Below are positions 1-7,690 of a stretch of DNA of 64,000 nt, one piece after another. The notes beneath the pieces are model-generated. The model saw only the letters and a list, made by a program, of their open reading frames with translations. It did no database searches and was not told where the DNA came from. Each line of letters opens with the position of its first letter. The stretch's first letter is position 1. Origin of the DNA: Vibrio sp. D404a (GTDB lineage Bacteria > Pseudomonadota > Gammaproteobacteria > Enterobacterales > Vibrionaceae). The position numbers and the translations under genes were made by a program. The DNA lies in the NCBI RefSeq assembly GCF_030248535.1, contig NZ_JAHGAJ010000028.1:1-64000 (forward strand), in the 5' to 3' direction.

Positions 1-374
1 GGTGCAGGTGCAGGTGAATAAACTGGAATGGAGTTTACCTGTTGCGCAGGTTGCTCTTGTTCCAGCAGCATCTTAAACACGTGAATCTCTTGGTTGTCTC
101 TGCGCTCGACTTTCACTTTATCTAGCCAACCATTGTCGACTAGGGCTTTTAAGCAGTCCGCTAATCCAAAAACAGATAGAGCCGTCAGCGTAGAAGCCTT
201 ATTAAGTTCAATCGTTGCGTAGCCTTCATCATCGGCATTGTCTGCGAGTAAAAGCATCACCAACTTTTCAGCTGGGCTGCTGGTATTAATTTTCCAAGTA
301 AGATAGGTAAATTTAGCGCTCAAAATGATGCTCTTGATAAAGTACAACTCATGTTCCCATTGTAAGCCACCCAC
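1..374 (-). CDS. Helix-turn-helix-like protein, 3' part cut by window edge
   Basis: The frame is open on the minus strand from a stop just upstream (near 390) to the window edge, so the C-terminus is missing. The visible part begins, from a GTG at 374, with VGGLQWEHELYF and continues through a compact helical region (SPAEKLVMLLLADNADDEG, then TALSVFGLADCLKALVDNGWL). This reads like a winged-helix or replication-initiator-type DNA-binding fold. It then runs into a Pro/Ala stretch encoded by the GGTGCA repeats at the window start. The start codon is uncertain because no good ribosome-binding site is visible. Function is unknown; a small DNA-binding protein is an inference from the helix pattern. 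Confidence 0.5.
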   Translation of the reverse strand, partial: MGGLQWEHELYFIKSIILSAKFTYLTWKINTSSPAEKLVMLLLADNADDEGYATIELNKASTLTALSVFGLADCLKALVDNGWLDKVKVERRDNQEIHVFKMLLEQEQPAQQVNSIPVYSPAPA

Positions 375-835
375 ACCGGAATTTATAGCAACTTAAGCTA
401 AATCAATGTCAGCTAAACAAATATTAAGCATTGCTGAGCATTCAACACTCCACCTCTATTTCAAAACGACCTATTTAAGAACCATAAGGATCCCAGAATG
501 AACAGTGCGTCACGTAGGGGATTGAAAATGTATGAGCTTGGTTGAGCAATGGTTAGAAATGATTCATGAGTCGAATAAATTTATAAATGAGACTTGATCT
601 GATCAATAGTTGGGCTATTATGACGATAAGTCAAAAATGACGAAGCGTCACAAAATGGCAGCGTACATGATTATGGGATTCATGTTATTATATTGAGTAG
701 GAGTATTGTTTAATACAGACAAGGTTTAAAACAGACCACGCCTGTAAATAGGCTAAGTTAAGGTACGGACTAAACATGAAGTTTGGCTTAGGTTGCAAAG
801 ATGAAATAAAAGGAATGCTAGGGTGCATCTCGGGC
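375..835. other. Intergenic region with TetR-type operators
   Basis: No gene is supported between the minus-strand protein and the TetR regulator. The last 220 bases hold two imperfect copies (621-633 and 638-650) of the palindrome found perfectly in front of the RND operon, followed by AT-rich sequence suitable for a promoter. The rest (375-600) shows nothing recognisable. Confidence 0.5.
621..650. promoter_or_regulatory. Tandem TetR-type operators upstream of tetR-family gene
   Basis: TGACGATAAGTCA (621-633) and TGACGAAGCGTCA (638-650) are imperfect versions of the perfect 13-mer TGACGAATCGTCA seen twice upstream of the RND operon. Their spacing (centres 17 bp apart) and position before the regulator gene suggest autoregulation. 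The binding protein is inferred from linkage only. Confidence 0.6.
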
Positions 836-1564
836 ATGACTAAGAAACAACAAGCGATCGCAGAACGCGAGGTAGAGCTTATGTTGTTGGCAAGGGATAT
901 CGTTAGAGAGCAGGGCTTTGGTAACTTAACAATGGATAAGTTAACCGCTGCGAGCTCTTACTCGAAAGGGACGATATACAATCATTTTTGCAGTAAAGAA
1001 GACGTTGTTTTAGCCCTGTGTATTCATTCACTTAAAACAGAGGCGATGTTATTTGCGCGCTCTGGAGAGTTTGAAGGCACAAGCCGTGAAAAAGTAATGG
1101 CACTGCACGTTGCATACCGAATCTATGCACGCATGGAGCCAGTACTGTCAACCTGTGCAATTATGGCTAAGAGCCCTTGGATACTAGAGAAGGCCTCGCC
1201 AACAAGAGTGCAAGAGCTTAATCAACTCGAAGAGATGGTGATTCAGCATGCCGATGAGTTGGTAAACCGCGCTGTTGAAGCGGGGGACCTGAAGTTCTCT
1301 TCTGGAATTGGTTCTGATGCTATTGTTTTTGCAAACTGGTCGATCGCTTTTGGTTCTAACGCCTTGAACCAAAATGCATCTAATAGCCACTGTATTAAAC
1401 GAATCCAAGACCCATATTCTGTGTTACACAACGCTAATATGCTTTTAGATGGATTGAACTGGAAGCCGCTCTCTTCGGAATGGGATTACAAGAAGACCTG
1501 GCGCCGAGTAGAGCAAGAGCTGTTCAGTGAAGAAGTAGCCTATCTGGAATCTGTTGGTCGTTGA
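836..1564 (+). CDS. TetR/AcrR-family transcriptional regulator
   Basis: The N-terminal TetR helix-turn-helix is clear: LARDIVREQGFGNLTMDKLTAASSYSKGTIYNHF, followed by SKEDVVLAL. The rest is the usual all-helical ligand and dimerisation domain. From this ATG the protein is 242 residues, normal for the family. An in-frame ATG at 776 would add 20 residues before the domain; neither start has a strong ribosome-binding site, so 776 remains possible. The gene precedes the MMPL/LolA-like/barrel operon and shares a palindromic operator with it, so it is probably the local repressor of itself and that operon. The inducer is unknown, but a hydrophobic substrate of the exporter is a reasonable guess. 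Confidence 0.88.
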   Translation: MTKKQQAIAEREVELMLLARDIVREQGFGNLTMDKLTAASSYSKGTIYNHFCSKEDVVLALCIHSLKTEAMLFARSGEFEGTSREKVMALHVAYRIYARMEPVLSTCAIMAKSPWILEKASPTRVQELNQLEEMVIQHADELVNRAVEAGDLKFSSGIGSDAIVFANWSIAFGSNALNQNASNSHCIKRIQDPYSVLHNANMLLDGLNWKPLSSEWDYKKTWRRVEQELFSEEVAYLESVGR

Positions 1565-1572
1565 TCACACTT

Positions 1573-1594
1573 AACCCACCTTGGTGGGTTATTT
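1573..1594 (+). terminator. Hairpin after tetR-family gene
   Basis: AACCCACC-TT-GGTGGGTT forms a perfect 8-bp stem 9 bases after the stop codon, followed by ATTT. It is a probable intrinsic terminator with a short U tract. Confidence 0.6.
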
Positions 1595-1606
1595 AAGCGC
1601 CATTAG

Positions 1607-1619
1607 TGACGAATCGTCA
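1607..1619. promoter_or_regulatory. TetR-type operator, perfect copy 1
   Basis: TGACGA-A-TCGTCA is a perfect inverted repeat with a one-base centre, between the regulator and the MMPL gene. The same 13-mer recurs at 1718-1730. Confidence 0.65.
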
Positions 1620-1717
1620 AAAACATGAGCTGATTTAGGTTGTATCGAATCAATTCTTAGTTTTGACCTCATTTTGTATGTTTGCCAGCGAATTGCTGGT
1701 TTTTAAATATACATTTA

Positions 1718-1730
1718 TGACGAATCGTCA
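1718..1730. promoter_or_regulatory. TetR-type operator, perfect copy 2
   Basis: This is an identical TGACGAATCGTCA palindrome ending 15 bp before the chosen start codon of the MMPL gene and 5 bp before its Shine-Dalgarno. A repressor bound here would block transcription initiation or early elongation. Confidence 0.65.
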
Positions 1731-1745
1731 CATATGGAGGCTGTG

Positions 1746-4163
1746 ATGGAACCCCAAAATCAACCATCAGAAACCCAGAACGCTTGGTATACTTTGCCCA
1801 CCCAACGTTCGTTTATAACGCTGTTCGTAGTGCTAGCGGTGATCGCCGTTGCGACGTTCGGTGCCAAAAACCTCTATTTCAGAGGTGACTACAACATCTT
1901 CTTTGAAGGGACCAACAAACAGTTGATGGCGTTTGACGAGATTCAAATCACCTTCGCCAAAACAGACAACCTCTCCATTGTGATCGCCCCAGACGATGGC
2001 AATGTCTTTACTCCAGAGACTCTGACTCTGATTCAAAACCTCACTGTCGACTCATGGCAGATCCCATACTCAAGCCGTGTCGATTCCATTGCCAACTATC
2101 AACATACCGAAGCGATAGAAGATGACTTGCTGGTGGAAGACCTGCTCTATGAAGAGTATGAGCACACGCCAGAACGAATCGCCAAAGTAAAACAGATCGC
2201 CTTGAACGAACCATTACTCAAGAATGCGTTAGTGTCGGCGTCTGGTGATGTAACGATTGTTAACGTGACCGTGCAACTGCCAGAAGTGGATAAAACTGCA
2301 GAAGTACAAGAAGTTATCGCGGCTATCAATGCCATGATTGGTAAGTACCAAGCTCAGTATCCGAATGTGGAGTTCCATAAAGCGGGCATCATCGCCATGA
2401 ACAACGCCTTTATGACTTCAGCGCAAGAGGACAGCTCAACGCTAGTGCCGTTAATGCTGTTGGTGGTGTTGGTGTTCCTTACCTTTATGCTGCGCTCGTT
2501 CTTTAGCGTTGTCGCAACCCTTGTCGTAATCATCTCCTCGATTCTCGCGACCATGGGCTTGTCTGGTTGGGTAGGTATGTTTTTAAGCACCGCAACCGTG
2601 AATGTTCCAACACTGGTGTTAACCCTAGCGGTCGCAGACTGCGTGCACGTGATTGTGACCATGCGCCAAGCCATGCAGCGTGGAATGACCAAAGCCGAAG
2701 CGATTCAATACAGCATCAAGCTTAACTTCATCCCAATTCTAATCACGTCCGTCACCACAGCGATTGGCTTCTTGATGATGAACATGTCGGACTCTCCAGT
2801 GCTTCGTGACTTCGGTAACTTGTCTGCACTGGGCGTGATGATCGCATGCTTGCTGTCCGTCTCTCTGCTGCCTGCGCTACTTAACCTGCTGCCAGTGAAA
2901 CGCCTTGCACCAACCACTAGTGAGTCTGAAAAAGTGACCTTCATGGACAACCTAGGCGATTTCGTAGTGAACAATCGCAAAGCCTTGCTGCCCGTTTCTA
3001 CGCTAGTGATAGTGGTTGCAGCGGCGTTAATTCCACTTAATAAAGTCAACGACGAATCGGTGAAATACTTTGACACCTCCAATGAGTTTCGCCAAGCCGC
3101 TGACTTTATGGAACAGACCATCAGTGGCATGACCAACCTGAGTATCGCGATAAAAACCAACGAGTCTCAAGGCATTGCTGACCCTGTGTTCTTGCAAGCG
3201 ATTGGTGATTTCACTGAGTGGCTACGCGTTCAACCAGAAACCGACCATGTAGCGACACTCTCAGACGTTTATAAGCGTTTGAATAAGAACATGCATGGCG
3301 ACGACGACAGCTACTACAAGCTACCGCTTAACCGTGAACTTGCTGCGCAATATCTACTTTTGTACGAGATGTCTCTGCCTTATGGATTGGACCTCAACAA
3401 CCAGATCAACGTCGATAAATCCTCGATCAAAATGGTACTCACCGTCGATAACCTTGGCAGTGTGGAGCTGGTGGAACTTGAAGAGCGTATCTATGCGTGG
3501 TTCGCAGCGAACGCGCCTCAGTATGAAGTGGTCGCATCTAGCCCATCACTGATGTTTGCTCACATCGGCGAAACCAACATGGCGAGCATGCTCTCTACCT
3601 TGCCAATCACGCTCGTGCTGATCTCTGCGCTGATGATCTTCGCTCTGCGTTCGGTTCGCTTAGGTGTGATTAGCCTAGTACCAAACATTGCGCCAGCGAT
3701 CATTGGCTTTGGTTTATGGGCGCTTATCTCGGGTGAAATCAACCTTGGTTTATCAGTCGTTGTCACGCTTACCTTGGGTATCGTGGTTGATGATGCGGTG
3801 CACTTCCTAAGTAAATACCAGCGTGCACGCAAAGAAGGCCAGTCGGCTGAACAAGCAGTGCGTTACGCCTTCCATACCGTTGGCCGCGCATTGTGGATCA
3901 CCACAGTAGTGCTTGTTGCTGGCTTTAGTGTACTCGCGCTATCTGGCTTCAGACTCAACGCCGATATGGGCTTGTTGAGCGCCATTGTTATCTTCATCGC
4001 ACTGGTTGTGGATTTCATCTTACTGCCAATCTTGCTGATGATTTTCGACAAAGAAAACCACTATGTGAGCGACGCAAAAAAGCAAACTGCTGAGACCCTA
4101 TCAACCTCAACTGCTGAAAAACATGCAAACCCAACGGCTGAGTTATCTACTTCGACAAAATAA
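1746..4163 (+). CDS. RND/MMPL-family membrane transporter
   Basis: This is an inner-membrane RND-superfamily permease of the MMPL type. It has one transmembrane helix near residues 22-42, a periplasmic domain, a helix bundle (about 230-385), a second periplasmic domain, and a second bundle near the C-terminus (about 610-780). The internal duplication is typical. The permease motif with VVDDAVHFLSKY matches the charged helix-4 signature of RND proton-driven pumps. ATG 1746 is preferred because GGAGG (1736-1740) sits 5 bases upstream; the in-frame ATG at 1734 overlaps that site. The next two genes encode a LolA-like periplasmic protein and an outer-membrane barrel, suggesting envelope-spanning movement of a lipid or hydrophobic compound. 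TetR-type operators precede the gene. The substrate cannot be read from sequence. Confidence 0.9.
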   Translation: MEPQNQPSETQNAWYTLPTQRSFITLFVVLAVIAVATFGAKNLYFRGDYNIFFEGTNKQLMAFDEIQITFAKTDNLSIVIAPDDGNVFTPETLTLIQNLTVDSWQIPYSSRVDSIANYQHTEAIEDDLLVEDLLYEEYEHTPERIAKVKQIALNEPLLKNALVSASGDVTIVNVTVQLPEVDKTAEVQEVIAAINAMIGKYQAQYPNVEFHKAGIIAMNNAFMTSAQEDSSTLVPLMLLVVLVFLTFMLRSFFSVVATLVVIISSILATMGLSGWVGMFLSTATVNVPTLVLTLAVADCVHVIVTMRQAMQRGMTKAEAIQYSIKLNFIPILITSVTTAIGFLMMNMSDSPVLRDFGNLSALGVMIACLLSVSLLPALLNLLPVKRLAPTTSESEKVTFMDNLGDFVVNNRKALLPVSTLVIVVAAALIPLNKVNDESVKYFDTSNEFRQAADFMEQTISGMTNLSIAIKTNESQGIADPVFLQAIGDFTEWLRVQPETDHVATLSDVYKRLNKNMHGDDDSYYKLPLNRELAAQYLLLYEMSLPYGLDLNNQINVDKSSIKMVLTVDNLGSVELVELEERIYAWFAANAPQYEVVASSPSLMFAHIGETNMASMLSTLPITLVLISALMIFALRSVRLGVISLVPNIAPAIIGFGLWALISGEINLGLSVVVTLTLGIVVDDAVHFLSKYQRARKEGQSAEQAVRYAFHTVGRALWITTVVLVAGFSVLALSGFRLNADMGLLSAIVIFIALVVDFILLPILLMIFDKENHYVSDAKKQTAETLSTSTAEKHANPTAELSTSTK

Positions 4164-4171
4164 GGAAATGT

Positions 4172-4191
4172 CAGCCTGCAGATGCGGGCTG
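4172..4191 (+). promoter_or_regulatory. Intercistronic stem-loop in the RND operon
   Basis: CAGCCTGCA and TGCGGGCTG pair (one G-U) between the MMPL and LolA-like genes, with no U tract. This suggests an RNA-processing or stability element setting relative expression rather than a terminator. Confidence 0.4.
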
Positions 4192-4206
4192 CCCAAGGAG
4201 AACATT

Positions 4207-5043
4207 ATGAAAAGCTATAAACACTCTATCAGTAAGAAAACAAAAGCAAAGAAAACACTAATAACGTCAATGATAACAATGGGTGCGTTAGCACTAGGCA
4301 CATTTGCGGCTCTGCCTGCATTGGCTGACCCTGCAAAAGGGCTAGAAATTGCTGAAAAACGCAAAAGCCTAGACACAGGCTGGGGTGATTCAATTGCCAC
4401 TATGGAGATGCTGCTCAAAAACAAACAAGGAGAGAGCAGCACCCGCTTAATGCGCCTTAAATCTCTAGAGGTCGATAACGATGGCGATAAAGGCTTAACC
4501 ATCTTCGACCAACCTCGCGATGTAAAAGGTACAGCTTTTCTCAACCACTCGCACATTACTAAATCGGACGACCAATGGTTGTATCTGCCAGCGCTAAAGC
4601 GTGTGAAACGCATCTCTTCACGTAACAAATCCGGCCCGTTCATGGGCAGTGAATTTGCGTACGAAGACTTGAGCTCGTTTGAGCTAGAAAAGTACACCTT
4701 TAACTATGTGGAAGACGCCAAACTCGATGGGCTGGATACCTTTGTGTTAGAGCAAGTGCCAACCGATAAAAACTCAGGTTACACCAAGCAGAAAGTGTGG
4801 CTCGACCAAGAGCACTACCGCCCAATGAAAGTCGAATTCTATGACCGCAAAGGCGCACTGCTAAAAACCTTGTCGTTCCAAGATTACAAACAGTATCTAA
4901 ACCAATACTGGCGTGCCCATACTATGGCGATGCAGAACCATCAAACGGGTAAAAGCACCGTCCTAACCACAACAGACTTAGTGTTCCAAAACGGACTTGA
5001 AGATCGTGATTTCCAAAAGAACACCCTTAAGCGAGCGAAGTAG
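4207..5043 (+). CDS. LolA-like outer membrane lipoprotein-sorting protein
   Basis: This exported protein has a long basic n-region and hydrophobic core (ITSMITMGALALGTFAALPALA) with likely cleavage after ALA. The mature part resembles the LolA-like family annotated as outer membrane lipoprotein-sorting proteins: an N-terminal helix (AEKRKSLDTGWGD), then beta strands with LMRLKSLEVD, the WLYLPALKRVKRI motif and the GSEFAYEDLSSFE segment. This family is regularly found beside RND/MMPL permeases and probably shuttles a lipophilic molecule across the periplasm. The start at 4207 has AAGGAG 5 bases upstream; an upstream in-frame ATG lies inside the MMPL gene and would spoil the signal peptide. Only 9 bases separate it from the next gene, so the genes are co-transcribed. 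Confidence 0.85.
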   Translation: MKSYKHSISKKTKAKKTLITSMITMGALALGTFAALPALADPAKGLEIAEKRKSLDTGWGDSIATMEMLLKNKQGESSTRLMRLKSLEVDNDGDKGLTIFDQPRDVKGTAFLNHSHITKSDDQWLYLPALKRVKRISSRNKSGPFMGSEFAYEDLSSFELEKYTFNYVEDAKLDGLDTFVLEQVPTDKNSGYTKQKVWLDQEHYRPMKVEFYDRKGALLKTLSFQDYKQYLNQYWRAHTMAMQNHQTGKSTVLTTTDLVFQNGLEDRDFQKNTLKRAK

Positions 5044-5052
5044 GGCAGTGAT

Positions 5053-6249
5053 ATGAAAAGGAAAGTGTTACTCGGCTCGCAGTTGGCGGTGACCATCGCT
5101 GCGACACTCGGCTTAATGAGTGTCTCTGCGATGTGTCATTCGGTAGAGCTTGCTGGGCAAGTCAACGTGGAGCATCGTCAGTACTTCAGTGACGGCTTAC
5201 AAGGGCAGAGCAAAGACCAAACTTCGCTCGTCCTGCAACCCGAACTCTATTGGGAGCAGCAAGACGGCAATGGCAGCTTCACTTTCACCCCGTTCTATCG
5301 CTTTGACAGTCAAGACGATGAGCGAACTCACGGCGATGTTCGTGAAGCCTTGTACCTCACTTATTGGGACGACTATGAGCTGCGTGCTGGTGTCGGCAAA
5401 GTGTTCTGGGGTGTGACAGAATCGGCGCACTTGGTGGATGTAGTGAACCAGACCGATGCCATTGAATCGGTCGATGGTGAAGCCAAACTTGGCCAACCTA
5501 TGGTGCACTTCACCTCAGTTAAAGATTGGGGCACCGTAGATGCGATGCTACTGCCGTATTTCAGAGAGCGCACCTTTGCGGGCGAAGATGGCAGATTGCG
5601 ACCAACCATCCCAGTTTCTGATGATGCGCTGTATGAATCCTCGAGAGAAGAAAAGCATGTCGATGTCGCGCTGCGTTATAGCCAAATGTATGGAGACTGG
5701 GATGTTGGCTTGAGCTATCTAGCGGGTACCAACCGCGACCCATACTTTCGCTTTGAAGGGAACAAGCTCAAACCTTACTACGCTCAAATGCAGCACGTCG
5801 GATTAGATGTACAAGGCATTGTCGGTGACTGGCTACTCAAGTTAGAAAGCGTTTATCGAGACAGTTTCGATAACCACACAGGGCTAGTCACAGGCTTTGA
5901 ATATACTTGGGTAGGGGCGTTAGATTCGTACTGGGACATCGGTTTTCTTGCAGAATATCTGTATGACAGCCGAGGCAACAATGCGCAAAATGTGGGGCAA
6001 AACGATGTGTTTGTCGGAACGCGATTTGCGCTTAACGATGAAGACGGCACCGAAGTTCTGGTCGGCATGACGCAAGACTTAGACAACAGCGATGTCTACA
6101 GTGCGCGCGTAGAAGCCTCAGCCCGAATCAACAACCATTTTAAGTGGCGATTGAACGGTTGGTTGTTCGAGAACGAAACGCCGGAAGACTTGCTCTTCTT
6201 TGCTAGAAAGGACGACTTTGTCGAAGTGGCTATCGAATACTATTTCTAG
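5053..6249 (+). CDS. Outer-membrane beta-barrel protein of the RND operon
   Basis: It starts with a signal peptide (basic MKRK, hydrophobic core, cleavage near SAMCHS). The mature protein has alternating polar/aromatic strands such as LVLQPELYWEQ, FTFTPFYRFD and YELRAGVGKVFWGV. It ends in EYYF, the C-terminal aromatic signal recognised by the BAM complex. Its length (398 aa) and YxxW-rich strands resemble DUF1302-type barrels that accompany RND/MMPL exporters, but family membership is only inferred. It is the third gene of the operon after the permease and periplasmic carrier, and could be the outer-membrane exit or acceptor. Confidence 0.75.
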   Translation: MKRKVLLGSQLAVTIAATLGLMSVSAMCHSVELAGQVNVEHRQYFSDGLQGQSKDQTSLVLQPELYWEQQDGNGSFTFTPFYRFDSQDDERTHGDVREALYLTYWDDYELRAGVGKVFWGVTESAHLVDVVNQTDAIESVDGEAKLGQPMVHFTSVKDWGTVDAMLLPYFRERTFAGEDGRLRPTIPVSDDALYESSREEKHVDVALRYSQMYGDWDVGLSYLAGTNRDPYFRFEGNKLKPYYAQMQHVGLDVQGIVGDWLLKLESVYRDSFDNHTGLVTGFEYTWVGALDSYWDIGFLAEYLYDSRGNNAQNVGQNDVFVGTRFALNDEDGTEVLVGMTQDLDNSDVYSARVEASARINNHFKWRLNGWLFENETPEDLLFFARKDDFVEVAIEYYF

Positions 6250-6470
6250 AAAGCTTAGGTTTTTAACAGAACTAACGTCAAAATAACGATTTAAGTACTT
6301 AACCAATTACCCGATTAAGCAATTGCGCTGTTAAATAATTGCACTATTAAGCAATTGCACTACCAAACAATGGGCTCTGACATAGGGCACATTGTTTGCT
6401 TTTTCGAGGAGAGGAGGTTGTCATCTGTTGTTCATCGAGCCTGATTAGCATCTAGGTTAACAGTGTAGCT
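6250..6470. repeat. Intergenic region with three 16-bp tandem repeat units
   Basis: Three adjacent 16-mers, at 6314-6329, 6330-6345 and 6346-6361, share the pattern RTTAARYAATTGCRCT. Units one and three differ at one base. They lie between the barrel gene stop and its putative terminator. No ORF is supported. Confidence 0.55.
6364..6403 (+). terminator. Terminator of the RND operon
   Basis: CAAACAATG (6364-6372) pairs perfectly with CATTGTTTG (6390-6398), followed by CTTTTTC. The loop is long (17 bases), so efficiency is uncertain. Confidence 0.5.
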
Positions 6471-6647
6471 ATGTTTGAAAACGACAACTTTTGCCTGTTT
6501 CTGAGCAAGACTCAGCGGTATTTGGTTTCTATGACACTAAAGAAGGCTAAATTTGTCGTGTTTTTAGTCAATAACTTGTTCTTTTGGCAATTCAATTTGG
6601 CATTAGTAGCTGGTTTGATTACTATGTGTAGCTATCGAAAAAACTAA
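6471..6647 (+). CDS. Possible Phe-rich leader ORF upstream of pheS
   Basis: An ORF of 58 codons (or 38 from the internal ATG 6531) ends 41 bases before pheS. Nine of its 58 residues are Phe, including the run FVVFLVNNLFFWQF. In E. coli pheST is controlled by attenuation through a Phe-rich leader peptide (pheM), so the position and composition are suggestive. Against it, no convincing ribosome-binding site precedes either ATG, and no U-tract terminator lies between it and pheS; only a CTACC-AGAA-GGTAG stem at 6664-6677 is visible. This is a candidate, not an established gene. Confidence 0.3.
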   Translation: MFENDNFCLFLSKTQRYLVSMTLKKAKFVVFLVNNLFFWQFNLALVAGLITMCSYRKN

Positions 6648-6688
6648 TCATCCGATACGGACACTACCAGAAGGTAGATGAGGAAACG

Positions 6689-7672
6689 ATGCAACATCTA
6701 GAAGAGATCATTGCTAATGCAACGACAGCGATTGAAAGCGCTGATTCGTTAGTCGCACTTGATGAAGTGCGAGTTCAGTATTTAGGTAAGAAAGGTGAAC
6801 TTACTTCACAGCTTCAAAGCCTAGGTAAACTACCACCTGAAGAGCGTCGCACTGCTGGTCAAGAGATCAACAAAGCGAAAGGTGCTGTTCAACAAGCGAT
6901 CGCAGCTCGCAAAGACGCACTACAACGTGCAGAGCTAGAAGCGAAACTGGCTGAAGAGACAATCGATGTGAGCCTACCAGGTCGTCGCATTGAGAACGGT
7001 GGTCTACACCCAGTAACACGCACAGTTGAGCGTATTGAACAGTTCTTTGGTGAGCTAGGCTTTAACACTGAGTCTGGTCCTGAGATTGAAGATGCATTCC
7101 ACAACTTTGATGCACTAAACATCGCAGAAGATCATCCAGCTCGTACTGACCACGATACCTTCTTCTTTAACCCAGACCTAATGCTACGTACGCACACGTC
7201 TGGTGTTCAAATCCGTACAATGGAAAACGGCAAGCCTCCTTTCCGTTTCATCGCTCCGGGCCGTGTTTACCGTAACGACTACGACCAAACTCACACACCA
7301 ATGTTCCACCAAGTGGAAGGTATGCTGGTAGATGAGAACGTAAACTTCGCTCAGCTGAAAGGTATTCTGAACGACTTCCTATGTAACTTCTTTGAAGAAG
7401 AAGTAGAAGTGCGTTTCCGTCCTTCATTCTTCCCATTCACAGAGCCTTCAGCAGAAGTTGACGTGAAACGTAAAGATGGCAAATGGCTAGAAGTTCTAGG
7501 TTGTGGCATGGTTCACCCTAACGTACTTCGCTCTGTAGGCATCGACCCTGAGAAATACTCTGGTTTCGCATTCGGTATGGGTGTTGAGCGTCTAACAATG
7601 CTTCGTTACGGCGTAAATGACCTTCGTGCGTTCTTCGAGAACGACCTTCGTTTCCTAAAACAATTCAAGTAA
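6689..7672 (+). CDS. pheS: Phenylalanyl-tRNA synthetase alpha subunit
   Basis: This is the catalytic subunit of the heterotetrameric PheRS, which charges tRNA-Phe in the cytoplasm. At 327 residues it matches the E. coli protein. It has an N-terminal coiled-coil (about 1-85) that contacts tRNA, then the class II core: motif 2 around RVYRNDYDQTHTPMFHQVEG and motif 3 around GFAFGMGVERLTMLRYG. The ribosome-binding site GAGGAAA precedes ATG 6689. It lies 18 bases before pheT, with which it is co-transcribed. Codon use is highly biased, as expected for a strongly expressed gene. Confidence 0.98.
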   Translation: MQHLEEIIANATTAIESADSLVALDEVRVQYLGKKGELTSQLQSLGKLPPEERRTAGQEINKAKGAVQQAIAARKDALQRAELEAKLAEETIDVSLPGRRIENGGLHPVTRTVERIEQFFGELGFNTESGPEIEDAFHNFDALNIAEDHPARTDHDTFFFNPDLMLRTHTSGVQIRTMENGKPPFRFIAPGRVYRNDYDQTHTPMFHQVEGMLVDENVNFAQLKGILNDFLCNFFEEEVEVRFRPSFFPFTEPSAEVDVKRKDGKWLEVLGCGMVHPNVLRSVGIDPEKYSGFAFGMGVERLTMLRYGVNDLRAFFENDLRFLKQFK

Positions 7673-7690
7673 TCCGGGGCAGTCAAAACT

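Noticed and set aside
1184..1431. Antisense ORFs within the tetR-family gene and other antisense ORFs in large genes
   Set aside because: They mirror the codon structure of strong genes, lack ribosome-binding sites and have no recognisable motifs.
6364..6688. Classic pheST attenuator terminator
   Set aside because: No hairpin with a U tract lies between the Phe-rich ORF and pheS; the 6364 hairpin is before the ORF and belongs to the upstream operon.
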